Source: Microstegium vimineum (taxonomy: Eukaryota; Streptophyta; Magnoliopsida; Poales; Poaceae). Taken from it: a DNA stretch of 64,000 nucleotides. The notes under the pieces were generated by a model, which was not told the DNA's origin, did not search any database, and saw only the letters and a program-made list of their open reading frames with translations. The DNA lies in the NCBI GenBank assembly GCA_022036555.1, contig CM039128.1, positions 19,493,640-19,557,639 of the forward strand. Reading direction: 5' to 3'. Position numbers and translations under genes: made by a program. Below, piece after piece: positions 44,631-57,470 of this stretch (position 1 is the first letter of the stretch; each line of letters begins with the position of its first letter).

Positions 44631-45261
44631 GGTTAGGAATCCCCTTTATAGTTAATCGTTAGATCGTGAGTCGTGTGTGTTGGTGTTTATCTAAGTGTTT
44701 AGTTGCTTGTGCTTTTGCTTATGTGTGAGTTGGATCTTTGTAATGATTGTTGAGGTTGTGGGCCTGTCCACAACACTCATAGCTTAGGTTGGGTTCTGAA
44801 AGATCTTAATAAATAAAATTGCAGTTTTCTCTAATCTGTCTTTTTCAGACCTCCCTGTCTTGTTAATTTTGCTCTTTCAAATCTGAACGACCTAAAATCA
44901 CCAAAAATTAACTTAAAACAGTAGACTTCCTTATATTTCCATGGCCGCAAGAATCACTTTCATATCTGTTCGGAGTTAAGAGAAACAATTCCTGCAAGTT
45001 GATGTTTCTGCGCAGTTTGGTAATCTGGACAGATCTGCTTAATCGCAGTTTATGACTAAGTTAATATCAGAATCAGAAAAAGTCAGATTTACGAAAGTTG
45101 TAGATAATTTCTTTATCTTTCCAACCATGTAAGCTTTGCCTCTGTTTGAGTTCGGAAACTTCAGATATGACTGTTTTTCTAGACTGCTGTTGTGCTGAAA
45201 TCCAGAAAAGTTGCAGACTCGTCCCGTGTCAGGTTCTAAATTTGTTCTTATGATATGACAG
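44631..45261 (+). other. Spacer between orf0 and gag
   Basis: AT-rich, with stops in all frames. It contains aataaataaaattgcag (about 44807) and a pyrimidine-rich ctgtctttttcag (about 44858), and ends with gatatgacag directly before the gag ATG, an acceptor-like CAG/ATG arrangement. Confidence 0.5.
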
Positions 45262-48200
45262 ATGCCTCGCACCAGGACTAACTCGGGATCCAACACCAGT
45301 GACAACAACAACGACAACAACAACAACCAGCACCCTATACCTCCACCACCTGTGATGACCCCAGAACAGATGCAAGCTCAGATGATGCAGACGATGCAAG
45401 CCATGATGCAGTTCATGCAGAATCAACCCCATCAACCTACTGGAGCTCCACCTGTCAACAAGCGGAGGGAATTTCTGCAAGGACACCCTCCTGTCTTCTC
45501 TCATGCCAGTGATCCGTTGGAGGCGGATGATTGGTTGCGTGCGGTGGAGAAGCAACTCAACATCGCACAGTGCAATGACCAGGAGAAGGTTCTGTATGCT
45601 TCTGGTCAACTTCAAGGTGCAGCACAGACTTGGTGGGAGACGTATCAAGATGCTCGTCCCGGCAATGCCCCTGCTATCACTTGGGAAGAGTTTTCCCAGG
45701 ATTTCAAGGCATGCCACATTCCAGAAGGAATCATAGAGTTGAAGCAAGAAGAATTCAGAAATCTTCGGTTGGGACAGATGTCAGTCAGCGAATACCATGA
45801 CAAGTTCTCGCAGCTAGCTCGCTATGTTCCAAATGAAGTAAGGGATGATGCAGATAAGCAGCGTCTCTTCTTGAAGGGAATCTACTATGATCTCCGGTTG
45901 CAGCTGAAGGGTAATACTTACCCGAATTTCCAATCCTTGGTGAACCGTGCCATCGTCCTGGACAATGAACGCAGGGAGATGGACAAGAAGAGGAAGCTTA
46001 GGGGACAAGCTTCTGGAAGCAACACTCGCCAGCGCCCCAACTATCCGCAGTAGGGTTACCAGCAGAGGTACCAAGGCTCATCCAACTTTGGGAACCGTAA
46101 CCCGAACCAGCAACGTCCGCCATTCCAGCAGCAAGGTGGTTACTCAGCACCTCGTCAAGGCTCATCCAGCAGTACACCAGTAAAGGCTAATGTTCCCCAC
46201 ACCCCCACTAAGTGCTTTGCTTGTGGTGAAACCGGGCACATCTCCTACAACTGCCCCAAGAAGCAGAATCAGTTGAACCCCCCAAGCCAGAGTAGCAACA
46301 ACCAAAGGGGAAGGAACCAACCACCACCCCATGGAAGGAGTGTGAACCATGTCTCCGCGGAAGCAGCTCAGGAAGCGCCAGAAGTAATGATGGGTACGTT
46401 CCAAGTCAACTCCATCCCCGCTTCTGTTCTTTTTGATTCTGGAGCATCGCATTCTTTCATATCACAAACTTTTGTTAGAATGCATGGCATACCTATGTTA
46501 GCAATGCAAAATCCTATAATTGTGAATTCACCGGGTGGGGTTATGAGAACCGATTGTTACTGTCCATCGGTTACTGTTGCTCTAAAGGGAATAGACTTTA
46601 AAGCTAGACTTACAGTGTTGAGGACCGCTGGAATTGATGTCATTTTGGGTTTGGATTGGATGAAGAAATATAGCGCAGTGATTCAGTGTGATAAGAAGAT
46701 AGTTGAGTTGTCTACACCTACAGGGAACAGGATCAGTGTTGATGTGATTATGGAACCTCCACCGACAGCCGCCGTCAATCAGCTTGAGGAGTATGACAAC
46801 CCAGCAGATAGGGTTGTGGATGAATTTCCAGATGTATTCCCAGAAGACTTGCCAGGTATGCCTCCCGATCGTGACATTGAATTTATAATTGAGTTATTAC
46901 CTGGAACTGCACCTATAGCTAAAAGACCATATAGGATGGGAATAAAAGAATTAGAAGAACTTAAGAAACAAATTAAAGAGTTGTCGGATAAAGGTTTTAT
47001 TCGTCCTAGTTCTTCACCTTGGGGTGCACCGGTTATCTTCGTTGACAAGAAAGATGGTAGTCAGCGGATGTGTGTTGATTATCGGTCACTCAATGAGGTC
47101 ACTATCAAGAACAAGTACCCTTTGCCCAGAATCGATGATTTGTTTGATCAGTTGAAAGGTGCTTGTGTGTTCTCCAAGATTGATCTTCGGTCTGGTTATC
47201 ATCAGTTGAAGATTCGTGCTTCAGATGTTCCCAAAACAGCATTCACTACAAGGTATGGATTGTATGAATATACGGTGATGTCATTTGGTCTTACCAATGC
47301 ACCTGCGTACTTCATGTATTTGATGAACAAGGTTTTTATGGAATACCTAGACAAGTTTGTGGTGGTATTTATTGATGACATTCTGATCTACTCCAAGAAC
47401 GATGATGAACATGCTGAACACTTGAGATTGGTATTGCAGAAGCTCAGAGAGCACCAGTTGTATGCAAAAAGAAGTAAGTGTGAATTCTGGTTGAAAGAAG
47501 TTTCTTTTCTTGGCCATGTTGTGTCTAATGGTGGAATATCAGTTGATCCTAGTAAGGTGGAAGATGTACTGAATTGGAAACCCCCGACCAATGTCAGTGA
47601 GATCCGCAGTTTCCTTGGTTTAGCTGGATATTATAGAAGGTTCATTGAAGGATTCTCTAAGCTAGCTAAACCTATGACCGCGTTGCTTGAGAAAGATGCT
47701 AAGTTTGTTTGGTCAGAGAAGTGTCAGACGAACTTTGAAGAACTGAAAAAGAGATTGACTACAGCTCCTGTGTTGACCTTGCCAGACTTGAGTCAGAAGT
47801 TCTCTATCTATTGTGATGCCTCTCGTCTTGGTTTGGGTTGTGTGCTGATGCAAGAAGGAAGAGTTGTTGCGTATGCTTCGCGGCAACTGAGGAAGCATGA
47901 GTTAAATTATCCGACTCATGACTTGGAGTTAGCAGCTGTGGTTCATGCATTGAAGATATGGAGACATTATCTTATCGGTCATAAGTGTGACATCTACACC
48001 GACCATAAGAGCTTGAAGTATATCTTTACCCAGTCAGATCTGAATTTGAGACAACGTCGTTGGTTGGAACTGATCAAGGATTATGATCTTGATGTTCACT
48101 ATCATCCTGGTAAAGCCAATGTTGTGGCTGATGCTCTTACCAGGAAAAGTTATGCTAATGAGATTCGAACGATACCTATGCCTGAAGAGTTGTGTGCTGA

Positions 48201-49689
48201 ACTTGAGCATCTCAACTTGAGCATTGTTGCTAATACTATGGAGATGGTAGTGGAGCCTACTTTAGAAAAAGAGATTCGTGAAGGTCAGTTGCAAGATAAG
48301 AATCTGCAGTTGATAGTTGAAAACTTGAAGGAAGGAAAGTCACCAGGATTCCGATTAGATGATAATGGTACACTATGGTATGGAAAGAGGATTTGTGTTC
48401 CTGACATCAAGTCTATTCGACAAACGATTCTGCGAGAAGCTCATGAGTCAACCTATTCAATCCATCCTGGAAGTACTAAGATGTACTTAGATCTTAAAGA
48501 GAAGTATTGGTGGGTTGGATTGAAACGTGACGTGGCAGAATACGTGGCAATATGTGATACATGTCAGAGGGTTAAAGCAGAACATCAGAGGCCTGCCGGA
48601 CTGTTGCAACCAATGAAGATACCTGAATGGAAGTGGGATGAAGTTGGTATGGATTTCATAGTTGGGTTACCGCGTACTCAGAAAGGTTATGACTCAATCT
48701 GGGTCATAGTTGATCGATTGACCAAGGTAGCTCACTTCTTGCCAGTTCGAACCACTTATACGGGAGCACAGTTAGCAGAGTTGTATATGGAAAGAATAGT
48801 ATGCCAGCATGGAGTTCCAAAGATGATCGTGTCAGATAGAGGAACCCAGTTCACTTCGCATTTTTGGAGGAAAGTGCATGATTCCCTTGGGACAGTGTTG
48901 AATTTCAGCTCAGCCTATCACCCTCAGACAGATGGACAAACAGAAAGAACAAATCAAGTGCTAGAAGATATGTTGAGAGCTTGTGCTTTGCAGTATGGTA
49001 CCAGCTGGGATAAGTGTTTGCCCTATGCAGAATTCTGCTATAATAACAGTTATCAGGAAAGTCTGAAAATGGCACCGTTTGAAGCTTTGTATGGACGGAA
49101 GTGTAGAACTCCGTTGTTCTGGAATCAAACGGGAGAAACCCAAGTGTTTGGACCAGACGTTTTGAGAGATGCAGAAGAAAAAGTCCGGATAATCAGAGAT
49201 AATCTGAAGATAGCACAGTCTCGACAGAAAAGTTACGCGGATAATCGAAGAAGAGATTTGTCTTTTGAGATCGGTGATTACGTGTATCTGAAAGTGTCAC
49301 CGATGAGAAGTGTGAAGCGGTTCAATATGAAAGGAAAGTTAGCACCCAGATATATTGGTCCGTTCAAGATTCTTGAGAGACGTGGAGAAGTTGCTTATCG
49401 GTTAGAGTTACCAGAAAGTTTGTCAGGAGTTCACGATGTGTTTCACATATCTCAACTCAAGAAGTGTTTGCGAGTACCTGAGGAACAGTTACCTTTGGAA
49501 GAACTTACAGTTAAGGAAGATTTGACCTATGAGGAATACCCGGTTAAGATTTTGGAGACAGCAGAAAGAGTTACAAGGAGTAAAGTCATCAAGATGTGTA
49601 AAGTGCAGTGGAATCGGTATACAGAAGAAGAGGCCACATGGGAAAGAGAGGAAGATCTAAGAAAAACCTACCCTCAACTCTTTAAGTAA
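45262..49689 (+). pseudogene. Tekay gag-pol with chromodomain, one in-frame TAG
   Basis: A single frame of 1,476 codons runs from ATG 45262 to TAA 49687-49689, interrupted only by TAG 46051-46053 (codon 264). Order: gag capsid (WETYQDARPGNAPAITWEEF, FKACHIPEGIIELKQEEF), CCHC knuckle CFACGETGHISYNC (about 46213), protease LFDSGASHSFIS (46429), RT with CVDYRSLNEVTIKNKYPLPR and the FIDD box VVVFIDDILIYSKN (about 47362), RNase H (FSIYCDASRLGLG, TDHKSLKYI, VADALTRKS), integrase HHCC and DDE (VGMDFIVGLP, IVSDRGTQF, HPQTDGQTERTNQ), the GPF module RYIGPFKILERRGEVAYRLE and a terminal chromodomain (EYPVKILETAERV ... VQWNRYTEEEATWERE). The chromodomain would steer integration to modified histones. All catalytic residues are present. 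Confidence 0.9.
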
Positions 49690-49721
49690 GTAAAATCTGG
49701 GAATCTCGGGGCGAGATTCTT

Positions 49722-49737
49722 TTAAGGGGGGTAGATT
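49722..49737 (+). promoter_or_regulatory. Polypurine tract of the Tekay element
   Basis: aaggggggtagatt directly precedes the TGTAACACC start of the 3' LTR, the expected place of the plus-strand primer. Confidence 0.75.
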
Positions 49738-52718
49738 TGTAACACCCTAAAATTTGAATAGCAAATTAGATTTGAATTTGATTTGAATTTGATTTAATTT
49801 AAAGTATTTTGTGAAGCATAGCATTAAATATATAAAACTTAAATTAAATTCCATGTTAGGGTTCACATGGTTGTGCATTGCATGCTCTTGCATTGTTTTT
49901 GGGTGTCTTGATTTTCAAAACCTTGAAAATGATTTCAAAACAAATTTGAAAATCAATTTGCAAAACTCAGAAAAAGGAAAAAGAGAAAAGAAAAGGAAAC
50001 ACATGTTCCTATACCCTATCCAGCCCGTGAGCCATCTCGGCCTATTTCCCTCTCCCCTCTCTCTGGGCCGGCCTGCCCGCACGCGGCCCAGCTCCGCGGC
50101 CTCCTCCCTCCCTCTCTGTCACTGCTCGGCAGGCCCACCTGTCGGCGCCCCGTCCCCTTCTCTCTCCCTCTCTCTGTTTCACTGGCGCCCCAGGCCCACC
50201 TGTCGGCTCTCTCTTCTCCCTTCTCTGCTCGAGTCTGAGGCGAACACGCCTCGCCGCGCCGCGAACCGCCGACGCGGAATCCCCGCGTCTCGTCTCCGTG
50301 CCGGACTCGCCTCCGCCCTCCGTAAATAGCACCGCGCCCCGCACCGAACCCCCCTCATCCTCTTGCCGCAGATTGTCTCGCAAGCCGCAACCGTCGTCCG
50401 CCGTCGTCCGAGCAGTGCTCCGCCGCCGTTCCGCATCGTCGGCCGTCCAAGCACTTCGCCGAGCCGCGCAGCAGCTTCGCGTGAGTACCGGACACGCCAT
50501 CTCCCCCTTCTCTTCCTCCCTTGCGCCCTGTCTCGACCCGCCGCCGTGAACCCGAGGTTCCGCCGCCGCTGTCCGTCGAGGCCGGCTCTCCTCGGTCGTC
50601 CTCAGTCCCATCTGAGCCTGGCATTCGCTTCGCGCGTGTGCGAGACACCTTTCCCCTCTGTTCTCTCTCTCTATTGCGCTCTGGAAACACCGCGCCGCTG
50701 TCACAGAACGCCGCCGCCGCGGTTCACCGTCGCCGACGCCTCTCCATCCTTCTCCGAGCTTCGCCGATGACCTAGACGAGCTCGCAATGCCATCCGCAAC
50801 CTCTCGGTGCAATCGGTTTCGAAAACGAGGCACCCCAGAGCCCTAACCCCCTTGCGCCGCCGTGCTCTGACCGCCGGCCATGGCCACCGCCGCGTCGCCC
50901 TGTTCTGACGCGGAGAAGAACCACCGTGTCCCTCCCCGATCTAATCCTATCCCTCCATCTCTAATCCTACGGCTCCAGATCCACCATACCCCTTCGCCTG
51001 CGGATTTTGCTAAAGAGTCCCTCTGTTTTTCCCCCTCCGAACCCGCAGTCCAAAACGCATTTGCCCAGTACGTTTTTCCGTCGGGAAAACGTATTTCCTT
51101 TTCTGAGATGTTTTATTCCGAAAATAAAATAAAACCCTAATTCCCTTTTTATCTCTAATATTCAAATGCTCATATTTTCTTCGTTTTAAATCCAAATCGA
51201 CCCGTTCGAGTTGCGTTAGATCCGTATTTTCATGCTCTATCCAGTAGTATAGGTTTCACCTATGTTAAGTACTTTTGAAAATCAATGAAAATTACTTTGC
51301 TTTTGCTAAACCTCTCTCTCTTCAAAATCCCGTTTTATCTATAACTTCTCCGTTTTAGATCCGATTAGCGTGATTCTCGTATCTTTGTGATCGTAGTAAA
51401 GTATAGATCTGTTTTATAACCTTTTCAAAGGCTCTTATTTGTTTATGGTGTAATGTTCTGATCATGTCTTGTTTGCTTCGTGTATGATTGTTCGGATGAT
51501 TGCGTGGTGATGTTGATCGAGTACAGGCGGTGAGATCTTCGTTGACCAAGAGTTCTTTGCAGCAGATCAGGATCACCAAGAGCTTTGGGATCAAGGCAAG
51601 TTTAACATGGGATCATCCTTGTTACCTATTCACCATAATTCAATCTAGTCATATTGCATGTGTCTAATTTGATTCCTATTAGATCTATACCATAGCTTTG
51701 TTATCCTTTACCTTGTCACCATGGGTTTATATGCATATGGGTAGCTTTGCTATGCTTTACAATAATGGATCTTGAGATGAATCTTGACTAATGATATATG
51801 CAACAATGAGATAAAATTTGCTTTTATAGCAACATGGAATAGGACCCCACTGTAGGGCAAAAGCTGGGATTTCTAATACAACCACAAGTGCTACAATGGC
51901 TCTGGCTTTAGTCAAGTATAAAGATTCGTACTAGTATGTTGGCAGTTCGTGAAAGGCACCATTGCCGAGCTGGTTGCAGGGCATGGTCCAGGGTGGTTAC
52001 CGTTTGAGAGGTACCATCGAGTGGAGGCTTTGTATACCCCTTGCCCGTGGGTCCATAGGGTCTGGCAACATGTTAGGAAGACTTTTGAAAGATTTCATAG
52101 TGTTCCCTGCCCGCTCACCTTGGAAGTATTTTGGGAGTCATGATCCCGGGCATATGGGTAACATGGCTTGTGGGTAAAGTGTATAACCTCTGCAGAGTGT
52201 AAATCTATCATGATAGCCGTGCTCACGGTTACGAGCGGCCTGGAAAACTCACAGTGTAGATGATCAGGTTGTTTAATTGTTAATATTGGATATTAATCTT
52301 ATCATGTGGTTATTAATTAGGTTATGCATAATTAAAGCTAAGTGTTGGTAAAACTTGACCAAGTTAAAAGCAACCGCAGTACAACCAGTGTCAACCTTTT
52401 GAGCTTCATAACCCTATGTTACTCTTGCTGAGTACGTAAGTGCTCACTCTTGCTTTCTCAACCCCTTCAGATGGCTATGAAGGCTACCGTGAGGAGTACT
52501 AGGCTAGTGGTCAACCAGTCGGCGTTCCCTGTGAAGTGGAGCTTCGTCGCGAGAGTTATCTTTATATTCCGCTGTTATGTTATTTAAATATTATTCGTTA
52601 TGTAATAAACACTCAGTGATGATATTATTTAAAGATTTGTCGGCTTATGTGTGTGATTGATCTCTGGGCACACATGAGATATTCATATTCAATTTTATCC
52701 TTAAAATTGGGTGTGACA
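49738..52718 (+). repeat. 3' LTR of the Tekay element (2,981 bp)
   Basis: It begins TGTAACACCC and ends GGGTGTGACA (TGT...ACA inverted ends). It includes the U3 region missing from the 5' copy, a GC-rich transcribed region with splice-like sites (cgcgtgagtacc near 50478), and an AT-rich R/U5. Long GC-rich frames on both strands here, repeated at 41350-41770, are non-coding. Confidence 0.9.
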
Positions 52719-52788
52719 GTGTGTGATTGATCTCTGGGCACACATGAGTTGTTCGCATTCAATTTTATTCTTAAAATTGGGTGTGACA
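52719..52788 (+). repeat. Diverged tail of an older Tekay-family LTR
   Basis: Seventy bases repeat the LTR end (gattgatctctgggcacaca...gggtgtgaca) with several mismatches to the adjacent LTR. It is a remnant of an earlier copy of the same family. Confidence 0.7.
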
Positions 52789-53813
52789 ACAAACCAATGC
52801 AAATATTGTCTTATTTTAGCCTTTTAAGTTCAAAATGCAAAATGAGGAATGGACCACTTTTTGCCAAATATTTTGGGTGATGTTTAGTTCTATTTTGCAA
52901 AATGAAGCCAAAACCCAAAATATTTTGGATTCCATGGGGAACTAAACACCCCCTAACTAAATTGGAGTTGAAATAATATCCCTATAAATTTCCCACCATG
53001 ATTCTCCGATCTAGCGGAAGTTCAAGTCTTGCTCGAACCGGGCTTTCAAAAAGAAAAATCAATCTTGCCGGAACTGTTTCTGACTCCAACCGACCACACA
53101 GGTTTTGCTGGGCTCCAATTTCTCCTTGCACTCAACATTTCAGTGACCTAGCTGTATTAGTTTTTCTTTTTTAAAAAAAATGAACTTGCCCGTGGGTTTT
53201 TTACAAAAATATGTAGAGAAATCTCACAAAAAAAAATAGACTCAATTTTTCGAGACAATCATAACAGTGGAGTTTTACCAATGAACTTTGCATAACCACA
53301 ATTTTGTTTATACACTTTGCTATTTTAGGGCTGTTAGCGTTTATAGACATGAATTACAATCACAGCAGGGCTTAGAAATGTGCTTTAGGGCAATCATCAT
53401 GAGTGCGATTCAATTGGGACAACGAAAATGCCTTCTACAATGGATTATAGGGCATGTTTGGTTCTATAAATTTGGGCCATTGAAAATAATCAACATTGTT
53501 CCAGTAAATTCCACTAGTACTAACAGTAAAAATACACAAGAAAAATGATTGATGCAGATTATTCCACTCTGACAAGTATACAGTTACAAAACATTTCGTG
53601 ACCTAACATTATTTCCTCCACAAAGAAACAGTAAAAATGCCACTGTGATGAGCATCATCACAGAACCCAGGTCAAAGTTGAAGGCACGGGCAATCTAGCA
53701 CAAATCTACAATACAACACACAAAATTGCTCATCAACTGACAGATAAAGAAGTGGGAGCAAAGATGGATGCAAATAGTTGTACACGGGTGACCGCATCAG
53801 CAAAATTAGACTA
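52789..53813. other. Intergenic, short MITE-like palindrome and WIT-like 3' UTR
   Basis: At 52875-52955, gggtgatgtttagttc and the inverse ggggtgtttagttccc form the ends of an ~80-bp MITE-like repeat. The rest shows no gene. The part from about 53540 is probably the 3' untranslated region of the minus-strand gene that follows. No LHT exon is present. Confidence 0.5.
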
Positions 53814-56800
53814 TCATGCTAGGCTGCCATCTTCATGTAACAAGAATACAACGACAGCAGCCAACAACACTAGAAATGCCACAAAAGTATATTTCCGGTT
53901 TAGCAGTGATGGCTCTATGGTGCGCACTGTCTCGTGAATGTCATCTGATGTGGAATCATCCTCCGAAGTGGAAACATCCTGTGATGGACTCTGAGCGTTA
54001 ACTTCATCATTAACAATAGAATCTGACAGTTTCTCCACCTACATAGAAATGTAAAACATTATGTTCAGGTGTGCGAAGAGTTTAAATAACTCCAAAATCC
54101 GGCTAAGTGCAGAAGCACATGCGATGAATTCAAATGCGCAAAGAGTTTCTTAGCAACAGGTATCCAAGACGCACGTGTGTTAGAAAGTCAAATCTACATA
54201 TACACTCACAAGTCACAAGTATCTCTTTCCCATGAATATGTTTAATGTTTTATGGAGCAACAAGCATGCATGCATATGTAGACAAATTAAAACAATTAAC
54301 CACTCTGATTGCAGTTGCTGAGGTCTCAAAAAGAAAAAGAAAAGGTTGTTGAGCTACAGTGATTCGTGCATTGGGAAAAAAATATGCCCGAAAAAAGTTC
54401 AGTAAGCCTATGTGTTGGTTGGCGACAGAGTAACTGTTAAAGAACTTCTCAATTTCCATACGTGCAGTAAGTATATATTTAAACCAATACTTAAGCAAGG
54501 GTAGAAATAAATTTAATTACCAGCAATTTGCAAGTAACTGTGGTTTTGTTTAGACAAAGTACTAAGGGAGCATAATCTAGTTATCCAAAGCCCAACTTTG
54601 CTTGAACCAACTCAAACTCAAGCGAAGCCCAGGCCAAACCAAACCAAATCAAGCAATGGTATATGCAAATAATTTGACAATCCAATGACTACAGTTACAA
54701 CACTTTATAATCTCTTGTATTCTACTTGGAAGGAGGTACTCATGACAAGACATTACCACAGTTTTTGATGGCAAAGAATCTGGACATATTTCCTCAGTGT
54801 TTTGAGTAGACTGAAATTCAGTGCGATTGGAAGTAGCCTTTTTGCTCATTTGTTTGCTACCATTAATATCCTCTTTACATTTTTTAACCAACATCTTGTT
54901 CTTCTTTGTTAACATAGCAATCTGCAACCATCAGGAAGAGCAAAAACAGTATGTTACCCCAACAATAATATAAGATTCAAATAATCACACAAAATAGTTT
55001 CAAAATACATACTCATGGATTCAATCTAGATCACAAAACCCATTTCAAATAGCTATGGCCGAAAAACAGTATTGGCATATGGTGCTTAATGTATCATAAG
55101 TTCATAACAAATTATATAATAGAACACATTCAATAGAATATGAAGAACTGTCAAACTATTGCTAGAAAGTTCACTTTTCAATTTAACCACTTGAATAAAT
55201 GTTGCTTATGACACCTGTCAGAATATAATTTTTCTATGTGTTAAATGAAGTAAATTAATGTAAAACATAAACTCAGAAACTTGTGTTCAAAAATAGTGCC
55301 CCTCAAAACATGGTATACAATAACATTACTAGCCCACATCTGATGATTCTTCAGCAAAATGTTTATGAAGTGATATAAATTGATAATTTCGAGATCATGA
55401 GTTGTTTACATGCAGCAGTTTGGGCAGCATTTACCAACCAATGTCCAAGTCACACTAGTGTAATCTATAATCTTATCTTGAACCCATATCATTGGCTAAG
55501 TGCTACTAAGAGAATCAAACACTCCAAATATTCACAGACCTGTCCCAATGCAGTTCTGAAAAACATTCTTGCCTTCCTACTGAACCTATCGTTTCTACAT
55601 CTGCCAGAGACTAGCCTCTAAATTAGGAATCCAGAAGATAAATCCATACAACATACAGCACACAGAAGTTAAATGCTTCAGCACAAGAATTATTTCGAAT
55701 CATGTACACTTATTTAGGATTCTAAACAATAGTAACACAATATATAGGTGTGTATATAGAAACAAGAATAAAAATGGTAACTGTATTTTTTTTCCCTGGA
55801 AATATGTGTATGCATATACCTGAAGATGAAGTCGTTCTCTTTCCAGTGCCAATTTTCTGACCAAATTAGTAATAATTTTAGTTCTCACACCAATGTCCTT
55901 GGCAGTGGACACTTTCACATGGTTGGCTTCACGTAACGAGTTCTCTAGACTTTCTACTCGACCTCTTAGAAATGCTAGCTCTTCACTAAGTTCTAAATTT
56001 GTGTCTGTTAACAATGTGCACTTTGATTCAGCACTCTCAGCTCTGGTTTCAGCTTTTGAAACTTTGCCCTTCAGATCTTCGATAATATGTTCCATATCAG
56101 ACATTGTACATTTCAGCATGCCTTGCTGTTCAACAATGGCATCAACTGCTGCCTTTGCATGCTCTAATTGGGTATTTGACTCTGTAAGTTTCTTCTCCAA
56201 AAGATTGGCCTTATCTGACTTCTCGCTTTTAAGGGAATTTAGTTCCCCATTAAGCTCTACATTAGCTACAGTTAGCTGCATACACCTTATTTCTGCATTT
56301 TGTGCTCTACTTTCTGCTCGTGAGACATCATCTTTGATATTCTTAATTGTATTTTCCATTGTGCTCAGCTCAGATTGCAATGCATTTTGCTCCTCCTGCC
56401 TTTTTTCTTCTGAAGCTAGTGCCAATTGGAGTTGCAAATTGGATTCGTTCAACTGTTTTTCTAACTCCTGTATTTTATCCTGCAATGATGGTGATCCAGC
56501 TCCAACTTTGTTACTCTCATTTTCCACCTTTTCTGGGCTATTTTCTCGAAAGTCATCGTCTGTACATTTGAGCGCACTTACATGAATCTGCATGTTATTA
56601 AGCCTATTTATAAGTTCCTTTGAGGTTTCGAAAAGTAGCTCTGAAGCATTTTCTGCTTCAAACATTCTAACTGAAACTGTTTCAGTTGATTCCTCGAGGA
56701 AATAGATTTCCTCTTCCTGATGATGGAGCTTCAGCCTGAGGTCTTCTATGACAGACATCGAATCAGAAAGCTTCTTTTCAAGATCTAGCTCACCTGCTAT

Positions 56801-57470
56801 GGATTTTTCTAACATATGTAAAACACTTCTGTGTTGATCTTCTGTCTGTGTACCAGTTTGATATGACAGATGGTCATTATCACATCCAACAGCTTCAATG
56901 GTCCCTGTACACATGCAGTTAGGGAAGGACAAAGGTAATCAGTACATAATCTATGGGGAAGTGATTTTATTTACCTTCCTTGTCGTGGGAAAATGCAATG
57001 ACTTTCTCAAACTTTGCAGACTCATTCTTAATATCAGCAATCAGTTCTTGCATCTGTTTCAAGGACAATTTAGCTGCATCCATTCTAGCTTTTACCTTAC
57101 TTCCAGACTCTTCTTCATAAACCTGATGCTCTATACTTTTAATATCAGCTTGAAGAGAAGTAATCAAGTTATGTAGCTCCTTGACTTCTGCATCAAGAAT
57201 ACCATACAAGATGTCCAATTCAAAAGCATTTTCTGCAGTCTCAGAAGAGATAGATTCATCTTCAAGCGTAGCAGGCTCAAAGTCAGTAGCCTGACGAGCT
57301 ATTTCCATAACTAGCATCTCCAAATTTAACAATTTCTCGGAGGAAAATGCAATATCAAGCTCTATTCTTGTAAGAATTTCTACATTGCTTCCTCCCATGT
57401 TCACTGTCTCTCCAAATAGCAGGGTTCTTTCTTGGGACATGTCATCATTTTTGTAGACCACAGTATCCAT
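53814..57470 (-). CDS. WIT: WIT-like protein (WPP domain-interacting tail-anchored protein)
   Basis: Four coding exons on the minus strand join in frame at GT-AG sites: 57470-56975, 56904-55820, 54921-54757 and 54038-53814, giving 656 residues. ATG 57470 (MDTVVYKNDDMSQERTLLF) is the first Met in the family-like frame. Almost the whole protein is heptad-rich coiled coil (e.g. LEKKLSDSMSVIEDLRLKLH, then LQDKIQELEKQLNESNLQLQ). A Ser/Asp/Thr-rich stretch precedes one C-terminal membrane anchor (KYTFVAFLVLLAAVVVFLL) with a seven-residue tail. This matches plant WIT proteins, which sit in the outer nuclear envelope with KASH-type WIP partners, hold RanGAP at the envelope and help nuclear movement. 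No damage is seen. Another long coiled-coil tail-anchored protein is the alternative. Confidence 0.8.

Larger units (their letters stand above)
41347..52718 (+). mobile_element. Tekay/Del-type chromovirus (Ty3/gypsy), young and nearly complete
   Basis: Long LTRs, tRNA-Met PBS, an extra ORF, gag-pol with a C-terminal chromodomain, and a polypurine tract are all present and in order. A 3-kb LTR and chromodomain place it in the Tekay/Del clade. LTRs show about seven substitutions and one single-base indel in ~2.3 kb, implying a recent insertion. Defects are one TAG in gag and a ~676-bp deletion at the start of the 5' LTR. The TSD cannot be confirmed: left neighbour AAGTG, right neighbour GTGTG. 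Confidence 0.85.
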
